Positions 1 through 11,615 of a stretch of DNA of 64,000 bases are shown here, piece after piece. How positions within the stretch are numbered: the first letter of the stretch is position 1; every line of letters starts with the position of its first letter. This stretch comes from Syngnathus acus (taxonomy: Eukaryota > Chordata > Actinopteri > Syngnathiformes > Syngnathidae). The stretch is taken from positions 1,299,342-1,363,341 of the forward strand of contig NC_051090.1 of NCBI RefSeq assembly GCF_901709675.1, written 5' to 3'. A model generated the notes under the pieces. The model did not search any database, was not told the DNA's origin, and saw only the letters and a list, made by a program, of their open reading frames with translations. Made by a program: the position numbers and the translations under genes.

Positions 1-95
1 TTTCTTTCCTTGGTCTACTATATTGAGATGCCCTTGGAAATTGAGCTGCAGTGTTGCACTTGGAAGAAAAGAAGCATGCTTCCAACGTGACAAGC

Positions 96-101
96 TTTAT
101 T
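96..101 (-). terminator. prg4: Poly(A) signal of prg4
   Basis: TTTATT on the plus strand reads AATAAA on the minus strand, about 370 bases past the prg4 stop codon at 470. It is the first canonical hexamer I found downstream, so the transcript probably ends near 75-85. No transcript evidence is available. Confidence 0.55.
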
Positions 102-469
102 TCATATGAAATATACGGTTACAGAATGATTTCTTTGCATGCGTTTGTCTGTTTTGAGTTGGAGATTTAAGGTGCAGTTTATGTCACTGTGTGTAATATT
201 TAAAGCCGCTGTGTATTCCAACAGGTCAAGCGTTTCCTTCCCGAGGAGTCCACGGCAGACGCATTGCCAGGTGAAATCCTGACAGTCTCCTCAAGTCAGT
301 CTTCTTGATCTCCTTCACTTGTTCTAAAGCATTCTGCTTTTGTTATCGCTTACAAACAATTCGTGTTTTGATCACCGTGTCTATGCTGAACTTTTGTGTT
401 TTCTGAACCATATTATTAAAAGTTTTAAAGCAGTCCAACACAAAGGCTTCTTGAAGTGGTCTGTGCTCA

Positions 470-3400
470 TCAGGCTGTTTTGGGACAATTGATGAAGTTG
501 TTCCGAGCTGATGGGTTTTCTCTCGGGGAATTGACAACGGGCCGCTCACCGTCCATCCGAATATTGTACGATTTAGCTGTAAGACACAAACGCAACAGCT
601 TGTTTTGGGTTCTTTCAAATATTTGCCAAATTCCTGTGACATAATGCAGCTGTTAAAATAAAATATAAAACTTAGAACATCACATTACTACATTCTTAGT
701 AGTCTTTTAAGCTGTACTTGCACTGTAATGGAACTTTGACTGCGGTCACAAGTGCAATAAACTTTTTTTTTTTTTTTTTTTTAATACATCCACTGTGTCT
801 GGCACACCCAAACATATGGTCCATTTTCTACACTCTTGATTAGTTTAAAACGTGATATTTAGGTGACGATTAGGTGTTACATACTTCTAGAGAAGACATA
901 ATATTTGTAGCCCTCTGGTTCCCTGTAACTTGGGACAGAAACAGCCGAAGTGATGGTTGTGGGGAATCCTCGCCAGGCCGTTCGGATGTTGATGGTGGGT
1001 CCCAAAAGTGAAGCTGGAAACAAATCGCCTTTGTCAAAAACAACTCGTTAACGTTTCACTCCTAAGGTTTCTCATAAATGATGCTGAGGCCCTTTCTTTC
1101 CCCTGTGTTAAATCTCAGAGGATCAGGTTGTCCTTCTCGTTCAAAGCATGACTCATTTTCCAGAGTGCTGTGTTGAAACTCAAAAGCGGTCTGCGTGAGT
1201 TCAACCAAAGTTATTGCAATAGTCACGCACCAATGTCACTATGACAATTAGCGCATAATTTCTCTCGTGTGCCAATGTCACTGTGACATTAAGCGCATAA
1301 TTTCACTCAAAATTGGCTGAAATCCACTCCCTGCCCTGCCATGCCCTGCCAGCCACAACATGCCCTGTACTTTTATCAAGTAGTGTTATTCCTACCTGCT
1401 TGGCGCACCACTCGCCTACGGACTGTGTAAATAGCAAAATTTGGTTTCTTGTTACATGATGGACTGGTGCCAGATTGATATGAATATTTCTGCACTGTTC
1501 CACCTGGAGAAAATAACAGACAGTTGTCATGAGTTCATCCAGGAATAGATCTCATAATTGACTTTGGTCACCTCGTTTGAAGAAATAGACCGATTCTCCC
1601 CTTTTGCCGTACCGAGGCACAGACAGAGCAGCTGTGATGTGACCGTTAAGTCCATCAAAGCCTGTCTCAACAACCTTTGGATATCCCGGGTCCAAATTAT
1701 TGTTGGCAAACCTCCAGTACTGGTTTCTCTGAAAAGCACATGAAACTTATCTAAAACATGACGATTCCCGATTTTTTCTCAAGATGTGTGAGATGAAGTC
1801 AACCAAACCTTGAAGATGTATGTTTTCCCCTGACAATTGCAACGGGTGAACACAGTGTCAATGGGGGACGGGACACCCCACGTTTCTGTGATTCCACGGG
1901 CTGGGCCCGGCACCCTGTTTTTGTCCAAAAGCCAAAAGTAGTGACCTGTGGACAGCAACAATTACACCTATTATTAGTGGCTCCAGAAGAGAATATGTAC
2001 GTATTAAAAAAAAATATGTTAACTAATATGACCATCATGTGACTGTCAAATCGAATTCTACATGATGATAGATCATTCATGAATACGAGTGTCTCAATGT
2101 CAGAACCTTAACGATTTAACATCTGTACTTGATGTAATGTTTTTCTCCTTCAAATGATTTCTGGCACCGACCTCTGAAAACCGCAATTGTGCCGTTCCTT
2201 AGTGTGGTGACTGCACTGGCAGGACGCCCGCTGCACAAGTTTGTGTCATTGCTGTCATCTGGAAATAAAGAAAAACATCACAGTGGGTGGGGGAAATGAA
2301 AATAAATATAACCGCAACTTAATCTGAAGGTGGGCGGTTCTGGCAATGAACTGATTTTCTTTTTTTGAGGGGAGGCAATTGTTTGAATTGTTAACTGTCA
2401 TAATGTAGGAAAACACAAACGCCTTGAACATCAATTTGAAAATCATAAATTCAATCCTCCTTTTGATTTTCTGTATTTTCTTAGAAGATTGTTCTGGTGT
2501 TCAAAGCAAGTATTTACCTGCTTGGTAGTTTCTGGAGCTATCCACAGTTAGCACTACACCCACTGGCTTAGTCCCAGGTTTGAGAGCGGGCTTATCTGCA
2601 GGGGTTGTAGTCATCAGTGGAGTGGAGGGAGTTGTCTTATCCTGACCATTTGGCTTGGATTCAGATAATTTAGTACTGCTGGGTTTCTGGGTTTCTGTTA
2701 CTGGAGTGATGGAAGGTTTCGCTGGTGTAACCTCATCGGCCGAAGCACCATCTGTGGGTGAGGGATCAACAGTCGTGATGTCAAGGTCCGATCCGACCGG
2801 AGAAACACTAGCGGAGGAATTCTGAGGATCTGGTGAAGAAGAAGAGTGGCCTGTTGTGACAACTAAAGTGGTTGGGATCGATGGTAGAAGAGTCGTTGTC
2901 AAATCAGGGGCCTCGGAGTTTTCTGGGTTTGTGGAGGAATCCAGCGGCACTGAAGTTGTGGCTGACTCTTGTGACGGATCTGGTGATACTGAAGGTGTGG
3001 ATGACTCTTGCGTGGGTCCTGATGTTAGTGCAGGCGTGGAAGACTCTTGTGACGGATCTGGTGATACGGAAGGTGTGGATGACTCTTGTGTTGGTCCTGA
3101 TGTTAGTGCAGGCGTGGAAGACTCTTGTGACGGATCTGGTGATACTGAAGGTGTAGATGACTCTTGTGTTGGTCCTGATGTTAGTGCAGGCGTGGAAGAC
3201 TCTTGTGACGGATCTGGTGATACTGAAGACGTGGATGACTCTTGTGTTGGTCCTGTTGGCAGTGCAGGCGTGGAAGACGGATCTGGTGATACTGAAGGTG
3301 TGGATGAGTCTGTGGGATCTTGTGGCGCTATTGAAGATGTGGAAGAATCTTGTAACGGTTCTTGCGGGGTTGTCGACGGCTCTTTTGAGGGTTCTGAAGT

Positions 3401-5852
3401 TGCAGCTCCGTTAGGTGCTGCAGTGGAAAATGAGGGTGTGCCCTCAGTTGTCGGACTGGGCTTGGAAACTTGCTCAGTTGCAGTGGTGGCTTGTGGAGTT
3501 GTTGTTCCTGGTAAAGTGGTAGCATCGCTATCTGGAAGTGCAGGAACATCAGATGAATCCAAATAGCTCATCTGTACATTGGTTCTGGAACTCAAGTACA
3601 GTCGAACTTCTGACATGTAAAGGTTTAATGGTTGACTTTGTCTACCACCGTTCAAACTCAACCTCAAGTTACAGTCCATCCTACCGGAATCTTTACTAAC
3701 CTGGACTCTCAGTGGAGGTGACTCCATCAACCAGCACGGTTGGCTTGACCTCATCTTCTGAAGCTGTTGTCGCCAATTGAACTGTCTCTGTGCTCGCCTG
3801 TGGAGTGTCTTCAATCAAGGTGGCTTGAGTGGAGACCACATCCAGTGGCCCAGCAGATGAGCCATACCAGCTCTCGGGTGTCTGACTTTCGTCTGGATCT
3901 GGGGTGTAGGACTCGTCATCACTGGGAATGGTCTCGGTGTACATTCCTATCGTCGCGACGTTATAGTGTGAAAACACTTCATTGTCAAATTTGGGAAAGA
4001 ATTGAAAAACGGCATTTAGCTCACCCTCACTGGACTCATCTTTTGGAAACGATATTGGACTCACCAGCGGAACGTCATTATTATCTGTCAGAGGAAAATG
4101 TGAATTATGAATGCACTGCAAAAGAAAGAGCCTCCCTCTCCAAAAACATCCCTGATTGGTCAATAGCCCGTTGTCAGATTACGAGGTGTGTTGCAATGCT
4201 TTTGTCAATATCGAATTTTTTTCTTTCTCTCTTGGGCATGAAGTGGTGCCCATTTGCCTCCCACACTATGACAGCACTGCTTTCTTCTGTTACTGTTGGC
4301 CACTCAAGCTTGCGCTTCTCGGCCCGTTCTGCAAGGTGACCAAACCGCAGCAACAGAACCACAATTGCCTTTGATAATCAAGTCTGGATCTTTTCAAAAT
4401 CGGAATATTTTGGACTGGAGAATCTTGGATTTTGCTGGAATTATTTGTGCCGCAGATCATGCGATTCAAATTTCAAATAATTACCTTCATCGTTTTCCTC
4501 ACCAAGTGCCGAAAGCGGCTGTTCTGCTTCATTTGAGGTTTCCTCTGTTGGAATATTAATTTAAAAAAAAAAAAAACTTTAGCCTGATCACCATATCCAT
4601 ATGTATTTACAAAACACATATTGTATATCTTGTTCAAATCAAGTAATCCTTCTGTCAAGCTAAATATACCTTTGGGGGTTTTATCATCTACATTATCACA
4701 TGAATTACTCGTCCCTGGTGCTGATGCATTGGATTCTCCCTTGTTTTCTTCTGCGGTAATTGTTCAAACAAAAAAAATCCATCAACCAAATGTGTCGATT
4801 CCTGCATGCATTGCATGCTACATGCTCATCGTCATGCAGGACTACGACTATTGTGCCTGTTCTATTTCTTGATGGTGTTGTTCATGCAACTGAATTGTTC
4901 TCCAAGACAACTTAATTGTTCTCCAAGACATGATTGTATCTTTGTATGACAAATTCTACACTGATCATGCTGAATGTGCTGGACAAAGCTTGCCTTCTGC
5001 ATCACAGTGGAGCTTGTAATCTGGACAACACTGCTTGAATTGAACGCAATCAGAGTCACAGCTACACAGTTGGCCTCTCTTGAATGATTCCCCACATCGA
5101 CCTCTACAGGAGTTTTCTGCGGCAGATATAAATGCAACATGACACAACTCCAAAATGACTCAAGTACATTGACATCATTTTGTTGTTGCTATTTTAACAA
5201 TGAAATCCAGTATAATGATCAGTCTTGGCGTTAGAGTAAGATATAAATAGATATAAATACCTGACGACGAGGATAACAATCAAACAAATCTGATTTTTGA
5301 ATGAATATTAAAATGTATTTTTCTGATTGGAAAGTAAAGCTGTCAAAATGAAGTGATTAATTGACTACTAATCCATGATTAAATTAGTCAACAACTATTT
5401 TAATAATCGAGGAATTTTTACAGGATATACATTTTTCGACCTCCTTTATCAGACTCATAATGCAAAATGAAATGCACCTACCGATCAAGATTGAGAGTTC
5501 AACATGATGGAGTGTAAAAGGGGAAATGGAGTATTGACTCACTTGTGGTGCACTGAGATGCAAAATCACGACAGCATTCGCCGTAGGCCAAGCAGCTATA
5601 GTCACATTGGCACAGGTAACCTCGGTAGTACTCGTTACCACATCTTCCCTTGCAACTGTCTGTTTACGGGAAGAGCGCATTGAAGACTGGTAAATAATTG
5701 CCACCATCGTAAACATAAATGAGGACAACAAACACGTCGATCCACGGCGTGCAGCTAAAAGTCAGAACAAAAGTGTCATACTCACTTTGGCTGGCAATTG
5801 GAGACCAGGCACAAGCCAGCAGAAGAAGTGAACATAGAGGAGTCCAAGACAT
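470..5852 (-). CDS. prg4: Proteoglycan 4 (lubricin)
   Basis: Secreted mucin-like glycoprotein; known family members lubricate joints and other surfaces. Thirteen coding exons join in frame to 856 residues: 5786-5852, 5543-5659, 4994-5116, 4670-4750, 4485-4544, 3701-4084, 2518-3531, 2172-2258, 1809-1945, 1572-1728, 1396-1503, 885-1013, 470-576. Residues 1-20 form a signal peptide with a Leu-rich core. Residues 23-61 and 62-102 are two Cys-rich somatomedin B domains (DSCKGRCGNEYYRGYLCQC; NSCRGRCGESFKRGQLCSC). An acidic linker follows, then Ser/Thr/Pro mucin sequence at about 277-615. Hemopexin repeats fill the C-terminal part (VTTLRNGTIAVFRG, VPSPIDTVFTRCNC, RNQYWRFANNNLDPGYPK, ESVYFFKRG). Domain order matches mammalian PRG4, but the mucin block is shorter and lacks the KEPAPTTP unit. 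The intron after the second SMB exon uses a GC donor (4993-4992). A TATA box and an apparent 5'UTR intron lie upstream. The teleost paralogue (a or b) is not resolved. Confidence 0.95.
2966..3300 (-). repeat. prg4: 78-base tandem repeats coding the prg4 mucin domain
   Basis: About four near-identical 78-base units and a partial fifth encode a 26-residue Ser/Thr/Pro repeat containing SVSPDPSQESSTPALTSG. They lie inside the 1014-base mucin exon. The repeats are dense in potential O-glycosylation sites. Very few substitutions separate copies, as expected of a recently homogenised, length-variable coding minisatellite. Confidence 0.9.
5345..5420. repeat. Short AT-rich dispersed-repeat remnant in prg4 intron
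   Basis: The stretch holds interleaved ATTAGTCAA / TAATCGAGG-type words resembling the ends of a dispersed repeat common in fish genomes. It lies in the intron between the two somatomedin B exons. No intact ends or target duplication are visible, and the family assignment is from memory only. Confidence 0.35.
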
Positions 5853-5960
5853 TCTTGTTTGTACCTGAAAGGAAGCACATCAACTTTTTGGTTGTCATGT
5901 AAATGACAAAAATATCCCGACCTAGTTTCAGGCTGTGTGTAAAACGTTGGACTTGTGCTG

Positions 5961-5968
5961 CTTTTATA
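5961..5968 (-). promoter_or_regulatory. prg4: TATA box of prg4
   Basis: The minus strand reads TATAAAAG about 110 bases upstream of the prg4 start codon. A start site about 30 bases downstream (near 5935) would give a short noncoding first exon, with a candidate donor (CTAG|GTCGGG) near 5922. It would splice to an acceptor (CTTTCAG|GT) just before the ATG exon, near 5866. A TATA-driven promoter fits a tissue-restricted secreted protein. Confidence 0.6.
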
Positions 5969-5969
5969 G

Positions 5970-6985
5970 GCTGAGAGAGGCCGGCAAACTGTGTCAGAAT
6001 TGGCAGATTTCGTTCTTTATTGGAAATGACCTCACAGGCAGGCCAGGCCGCTGGGAGGGTCTTCTCGTTCAGACAGCGCATTTCCTCAAAAACACCTGAA
6101 AGAACGCCGACGCACATCTGTGCCAGGCAGACTTCTGAAAACACCAACTTTGTCAAGAGCCGCCACACCTACAGTACATCACTTTTTCCACATTTTGTTA
6201 TGTTACCATTTTATTTCAAAATGGAATGAATGCAGTTTTCCTCTCAAAATGTGACACACAACACTCCACAGAGACAATGCAAAGTTTTCTTTTGGAATTT
6301 GGGGGAAATAATAATTTATTAAAAATGAAAACTAGGAAATGACATTTGCCGCAAAGGTCAACTGAGCTCCCATGCATCATGTTTCCACTGATCATCTTTA
6401 AGCTTAACTGGAGTCCAACTGTGGTAAATTTAGATGATTGGACATGATTTGGAAAGGCTTACTGATATCTATGCAAGGTCCCACAGCACAGGTGACAGTG
6501 CATGTCAGAGCATGAGGGTTGAAGACCGGATTGTCTCAAGGCACAAAATCTGACCAATTGAAAAAAAGAAAGAAAAAAAAAGCTGCTGATTTGAAGGTTC
6601 CATGAGCACAGTGGCCTCCATCTGTAAATCGGAGTTTTTGAACCAGCAGGAGTCTTCCTAGAGGTGGCCACCCATCTAAACTGAGCTAACGGAGGAGAAG
6701 GACCTTAGTCAGAGAGGTGACCAAGAACCCAAATGTCAGAGCTCCAGGGGAAAAAACAAAACACTGATTTTATTCCTCAAATGAGTAGCAAGCAAGGGGG
6801 AAAATGAGACAATTACGCCCTCTTGTGGTCACTTTCTGAAGAATTATTGTTCAACAAAAAAGTACATTCAACTCAGATACTACAATGCACTCTGCTAATA
6901 ATAACAATACTCGTGCTGCACCCTCGTCAACCTCCCTGTTTGTCGAATTTCAAGGCGCGCGGTGGCGGACGCGCTTTCCTTTTTA
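5970..6985. other. Intergenic region prg4 / intronless gene
   Basis: Divergent intergenic spacer. Only short unsupported reading frames occur on both strands. I see no RNA gene or repeat with defined ends. The right edge, from about 6950, becomes GC-richer and leads into the promoter of the 7053 gene. Confidence 0.6.
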
Positions 6986-7014
6986 TGACGTCATCTAACG
7001 CTCATGATAAATAG
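6986..7014 (+). promoter_or_regulatory. CRE and TATA-like promoter of the 7053 gene
   Basis: A perfect palindromic CRE, TGACGTCA, lies at 6986-6993. A TATA-like GATAAATAG follows at 7006-7014. The start codon of the intronless gene is at 7053, so the 5' leader would be very short (about 10-20 bases). This compact CRE-plus-TATA arrangement is known from CREB/CREM-controlled promoters, including those of post-meiotic germ-cell genes. Use in this gene is inferred. Confidence 0.55.
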
Positions 7015-7052
7015 AGGACGTTATTATTGATTACGTTCACTTTTTATGGCTC

Positions 7053-8204
7053 ATGCACTGCGCACATCTCCCAAACGAGATTCATCCGTTCACTTTTGAG
7101 TTGGATGCAGGACAAATGGAGCAAGTTACAAGCAACACAACCGATGAGCTTGACTTGGATGCAGGACAAACGGAGGAAATGACAAGCAACACAACCGATG
7201 AGCTTGACTTGGATGCAGGACAAACGGAGGAAATTACAAGCAACGCCACCGATGAGCTTGATTTTTATGCAGGACTTATGGAGCAAGATCTAACCAACAC
7301 AACCGATGAGCTTGACTTGGATGCAGGACATACGGAGGACAACACGACTTCTGTTCCTCCAGAGGAGGATGAAACTGCAGAACCCGAGGAAGGAACCTGC
7401 AGTGATGCAACCTGGGAAGAGGGAGAGGAGGAGGAGGAGGAACCGACTGCTGAACCTCAAGAGCAGGACGAGGAGGAACCGACTGCTGAACCTCAAGAGC
7501 AGGACGAGGAGGAACCGACTGCTGAACCTCAAGAGCAGGACGAGGAGGAACCGACTGCTGAACCTCAAGAGCAGGACGAGGAGGAAACCGCAGCAGCAGC
7601 AGCACTTGGACCTCGGGAGGAGACAACGTTTGACTTTAAAGAAATCGGAGCGACTCCAATGAGCAAGACACATGGCTTGCTCACAACTGCCTACACACAG
7701 TCGTTTAAGAACTGGTCCAAAGACCACTATTTCCAACAACAGATGAAACAACGGCAAAGAGAGTTGGATTTTAAGCTTCAACAACGCAGGTCTTCCAATA
7801 TCCGCCAGATGTTTAAGGAGCAGATTGCATTGACAAAGGCAAAAAAGGACTTGGAGAGACCGAAAACCTGGTCTCAATTGGGGTCCAGCTCCTTTGACTC
7901 CATCAGAACTGACGCCATGAGCATGGAGGAGATCCAAACCAGTGATGGACAATGCAACCAATCAACAGATAATGACCGCAGAAGAACAGAGGAGAAAAAA
8001 GACAGCGAGTTTGTGCGCCCCCGTGGGATGGAGGATGGAAAGGACAATGAGGGACAAGAGCGATTGTGCCAAACAAGCCGCGCGAGTCCCCTACAATTTA
8101 GGCACGAGGCCGGAGACAAAGAAAAGAGCCCAAAACAGTCGAAGGGTAGCTGGTTCACGAGTTGTTTCAAGACAAATACAAAAAACAAATCCCCATCCTC
8201 GTGA
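7053..8204 (+). CDS. Uncharacterised intronless protein with acidic tandem repeats
   Basis: One uninterrupted frame of 383 residues; I do not recognise the family. Residues ~16-95 are five copies of an 18-residue acidic repeat (like ELDLDAGQTEEMTSNTTD). Residues ~128-178 are four copies of a 12-residue repeat (EEPTAEPQEQDE). The rest is basic and probably helical, with motifs SFKNWSKDHYFQQQMKQR and KEQIALTKAKKDLERPKTW. A short tail, GSWFTSCFKTNTKNKSPSS, ends the protein. No signal peptide or membrane segment is seen. A CRE/TATA-like promoter precedes it and AATAAA follows the stop by about 190 bases, arguing for a real transcription unit. It could be a rapidly evolving testis-type gene or an old retrocopy. 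The first in-frame ATG is taken as the start; another ATG at 7046 opens a short different frame. Confidence 0.7.
   Translation: MHCAHLPNEIHPFTFELDAGQMEQVTSNTTDELDLDAGQTEEMTSNTTDELDLDAGQTEEITSNATDELDFYAGLMEQDLTNTTDELDLDAGHTEDNTTSVPPEEDETAEPEEGTCSDATWEEGEEEEEEPTAEPQEQDEEEPTAEPQEQDEEEPTAEPQEQDEEEPTAEPQEQDEEETAAAAALGPREETTFDFKEIGATPMSKTHGLLTTAYTQSFKNWSKDHYFQQQMKQRQRELDFKLQQRRSSNIRQMFKEQIALTKAKKDLERPKTWSQLGSSSFDSIRTDAMSMEEIQTSDGQCNQSTDNDRRRTEEKKDSEFVRPRGMEDGKDNEGQERLCQTSRASPLQFRHEAGDKEKSPKQSKGSWFTSCFKTNTKNKSPSS
7098..7340 (+). repeat. 54-base coding repeats
   Basis: Four full copies and a partial fifth of a 54-base unit encode an 18-residue Asp/Glu/Thr-rich repeat in the N-terminal half of the intronless gene. 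The third and fourth copies show more substitutions (for example FYAGLMEQ for LDAGQTEE), so the array is older than the 36-base repeats that follow. Confidence 0.85.
7435..7585 (+). repeat. 36-base coding repeats
   Basis: Four essentially identical 36-base units encode EEPTAEPQEQDE in the intronless gene. Identity between copies at synonymous sites indicates recent expansion. The antisense strand is also open here because of the repeat composition, which produces misleading reading frames. Confidence 0.88.
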
Positions 8205-8396
8205 AAAGTGCACTTAATCAAGCACTCTTGGACAATGAGCTTGCCCCACTGTGTTGTGCGCAATGTACAATGCACTTTCCTTGGAGCGAATCTTTCTGTC
8301 TCTTCTTTTCTGTACTGCTTTGGTCAAATATGAAACCAGGCACTACTTTTTGTGACATTGGTGGTGTACCGCGAGATAAAATGGGCGCCTTGGCTC

Positions 8397-8402
8397 AATA
8401 AA
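8397..8402 (+). terminator. Poly(A) signal of the 7053 gene
   Basis: AATAAA lies 193 bases after the stop codon of the intronless gene, followed by GT-rich sequence. It supports a short independent transcript that ends before the fcho1 promoter. Confidence 0.6.
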
Positions 8403-8639
8403 GGTTGGGAAACACTAGTGAAGGGGCTCAGATGTGATGTTGATGTAGTTGCTGTCTTTAGCCAGCTAGGGGGCGCCCTATTAATATCGCCTACACGCCA
8501 AAGTTGCTGCTATAACAAGATGTAGAGTAGCATGAAACTAAAATTTATGACATCAACAGATTATGTTGTACATTGGCAACATTCTTGACAATTTACAGCA
8601 AAATAAACCGATATAAAATAGCGAAGGCTGTGAAATGAA

Positions 8640-8732
8640 CCAATCAGATACTCGTATTCACTCTTGACCACGCCCTGTTACCCGTTGCTACGCCGACACG
8701 GGTCTCTATGAGTGACGGGGCAGTTAGCCAAT
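8640..8732 (+). promoter_or_regulatory. fcho1: fcho1 promoter with two CCAAT boxes
   Basis: CCAAT motifs occur at 8640-8644 and 8728-8732 with a GC-box-like CCACGCCC between them. A GC-rich block precedes a splice donor at 8864. No TATA box is seen. This suggests a housekeeping-type promoter starting transcription around 8740-8790. Confidence 0.5.
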
Positions 8733-8749
8733 CGTCGTTGTGCACGGTG

Positions 8750-8863
8750 TGAACACGGGTGCCCGCCGCTCATTTCTATCTACTACGGCTGATGTCACCT
8801 ACCAGACTGTTGGATGGAACATTGCGGGAGCACAATGCGATATCAACGGAGTCGTCTACACAG
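8750..8863 (+). other. fcho1: Noncoding first exon of fcho1 with upstream ORF
   Basis: A consensus donor (ACACAG|GTAATA) ends the exon at 8863. The 5' boundary is approximate. An ATG at 8792 opens a frame of 24 codons to the exon end. If spliced to the acceptor at 11615/11616, it continues seven codons (including the in-frame ATG at 11619) to TGA at 11634-11636, just before the main ATG at 11643. The leader would therefore carry a 31-codon upstream ORF. Confidence 0.5.
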
Positions 8864-11615
8864 GTAATAAATGATCGTTGATTAACACATTTGATTTGTG
8901 AAGGTGTTGCCCGGTTTGCTCACGTATGGCTGTGACAGCGCTCCTTGCAGTTGACACGGTTGTTTGCTAACGCAGCAAAGGTGCACTTCACCTGAGCACT
9001 CAAACATGATCGTGGACACAACGGATGTGCAAACACAGTTTAAACTTTAGTTTATGTGTGCCGTAGTCGAGAAACATGTTTTCTGTATTGAGGTGCACAA
9101 GTATTCAAAGTGTAGAGATAAAATTAATGCAAAGTTGAAGTCAATATTCAAATGTGAATTGTACTGACGGTTTCAGTGCTGCTATGGAAATTTCCAAATG
9201 TACACAGTTGATCCTTAATTTTCATGCACTCGTGGCAGCGTTACTAAATGAGCTCCAATTTGTCTTCGGTTATGTCTTGTGATTCTGCCATCGGACAAAT
9301 AGTTTTACATTCAAGCTTTCTGTCATTCTTGAACAAATTGCTACTTGCAAATGCTACTCACATGGTTAGAGAGTCAATATTGGGTTTCTGAGCTGGCTTC
9401 ATGGGCCCAAAAAGGTTTTTTGGTCCATCTGGTGATCACAATTCATTGATGCGGTTGACATCCAATTTTCACTCAGTTGCATTACATTGCATATTATTTC
9501 AGAATAGAAGACCCAGGTCTTCATTTTATTCACTTATCATTCATTTATTCTTTTAGTACAGGTAGAGGCGCACGCAGGACCTTCGAAAGGTCTTCTCAAT
9601 TTAGTGGACTGGCCTATTGACGCTTGCTGAATAGTTCTTAAGAGCAAGAATGTGCACATGCTTACAGTCATGCGAAGTTGATTGACCTTACCCAATGAAT
9701 TTAAGGATACTTTCTGTGATCTTTGTCTTTCTGGAAAATTTTCTGTGAAACTACTTGAATGCTTTAGTTGTGTGAACATATTCTGCAAAAATTGAACTCC
9801 AAAAAAAAAGAATAATGAGTCAAATGTTTTATTGAAAAGAAAATTGTGGTTCACAGAAATACAGTTTTCAGCCCCTGATACGCACGCTTGAGGCTGTGAA
9901 TGTGTCCAGCCAAGGTGCCTCTCCGCCACAGATGGTATCCTGGGGCTCTCTGGTTCTGGCTCTCTTTCTAGGTTACTAGTTCATGAATTGCCTCACTCTG
10001 TATGATGATCAATTTGTATTTTCTGGGGGGAGAAAATGCAAAACGAATAAAGCAATTCAGAAAATAACAACACACTCACAAACCACAATACAATCTAACG
10101 TGAGTCATTCAATACTACAGTCAATGGCTACTAGTGTATACACGCTTGTGACGAGGCTTGCTTGTTGTCTGCGGCACAGTTGTGCTTTCGCTGAGCTGCT
10201 GTTGCAAGCGATGCCTGCCTGGCACATGGCGCAGTAGTGCTGTGTAGACAAAACTACATTCACGCAAGGACAATGGCCAGACTGCCTGGCCTATGTTGAT
10301 CACTCACTGATTTTTTTTCCCATAATCCTCTCGTAGTCAGTAAAAGAAAAGTCTTTTATCCATTTAATGTGACTAATGTATTTTATTTCCATACCTTTGT
10401 TCCAAAATGGACATTATTTTAAAATGACAATGCACAGACAAATGAATTACTACCAAACAAATAAAAAAAAATGAGAGTTGCTTGCTCACACCCATTTGGG
10501 CTTTTGACCCCACTGGACGTCCTGGATGCACAATGCACAATTCCCGCTAAGATAAAAAGCTCCGTCTGCCAACGCAGCGGCTAGCAGCTTCTTTGAAGGT
10601 GTGAGGTTTGACACACGTGCAACACAAGCTGCCATTTGTTTTCATGTGAGGAGATTGCAGCTGACTGAGCAATGAGGCCTGACACAATATGCCATGCTTT
10701 GCCAAATTGAGGGACGCGTGACTTCATGTGGAGTGAAGGTTCCCACTTAAGTGCAATTACTACAGTGTTGTGTTACAAGCTCACAGAAACTACCAATGCG
10801 AGTTTGTCAACTGGAAAATACATAAAAGGCTTTTTCCAAAAATGCTTCCTTAGAAGTGACGTTTGTTTCATGTTTTTCTACTCTCCATCTTGAAAATGGT
10901 TGCATTCAAGGCTATGCGTTTTAGTTTTGTCTGTCCTTATCTGACTGATTTTACTTGAAGGTTGTTTTTTTTTTACTGCTAGCAATCTGTGTAGTGTTAG
11001 ACAGTCCAAGTTTGGCTGCACTCTGTGAACAGATTACACTTTGGAATGTCTCCACTTGTTTTTATCATCCACTGCACCATCCCCCTGTTTTCGAACTGTG
11101 TTTTAAGATTTAGAGTTGTTCGTCTACATGGCCTATGGAAGCAGGTGGAAGGGTTTTGTTTTTCAATTCCGACCAGTTGATGACTGAAGTTTGAACCACG
11201 CAAGTACGTGAAGTAGATGGACCCACGCACAAATTCATCCTCTCCTTGGTGGGTCTTCCACTTCCACCATGCCTCCTCCTCCTCTCTCAGCCTTTTTCCT
11301 TGGCTCATCCCATCTTCTGGGATTTTCTTCTGAAGTCTTTTCTTAATTCCCTAGGATCATCCCTCCTCCACCAAATGTGTCTCCCGTGTTTTCATGAAGA
11401 CATTGCTATCCTAAACCTTCACAGCCTTTACAACACAGTCAAGCTTGCAGTTCACAGTGGGGGGGGGGAACATAGCCCACTACCACAGTCTATGATTCCA
11501 AAACATTCATTGCAGAATCCTCCTAGAGCTGAAAGAAGACAATTAAGACGAGATGAACCGACAAAACATGAAGCAAAGTTCTAACGAAGGTACTTGCTTT
11601 CCTCTTGTATTACAG
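8864..11615 (+). other. fcho1: fcho1 intron 1
   Basis: A 2.75-kb first intron. It holds short runs of A and G but no supported coding exon or RNA gene. The small reading frames on both strands (for example around 9540-9930) have no family resemblance that I can see. Confidence 0.5.

Noticed and set aside
2856-3566. 236-codon plus-strand frame opposite the prg4 mucin exon
   Set aside because: Antisense shadow of the 78-base coding repeats; the minus strand belongs to a gene with signal peptide, SMB and hemopexin domains.
7290-7961. 223-codon minus-strand frame opposite the intronless gene
   Set aside because: Open only because GAG/GAA-rich repeats give CTC/TTC on the other strand; poly-Leu/Arg composition and no promoter or poly(A) signal.
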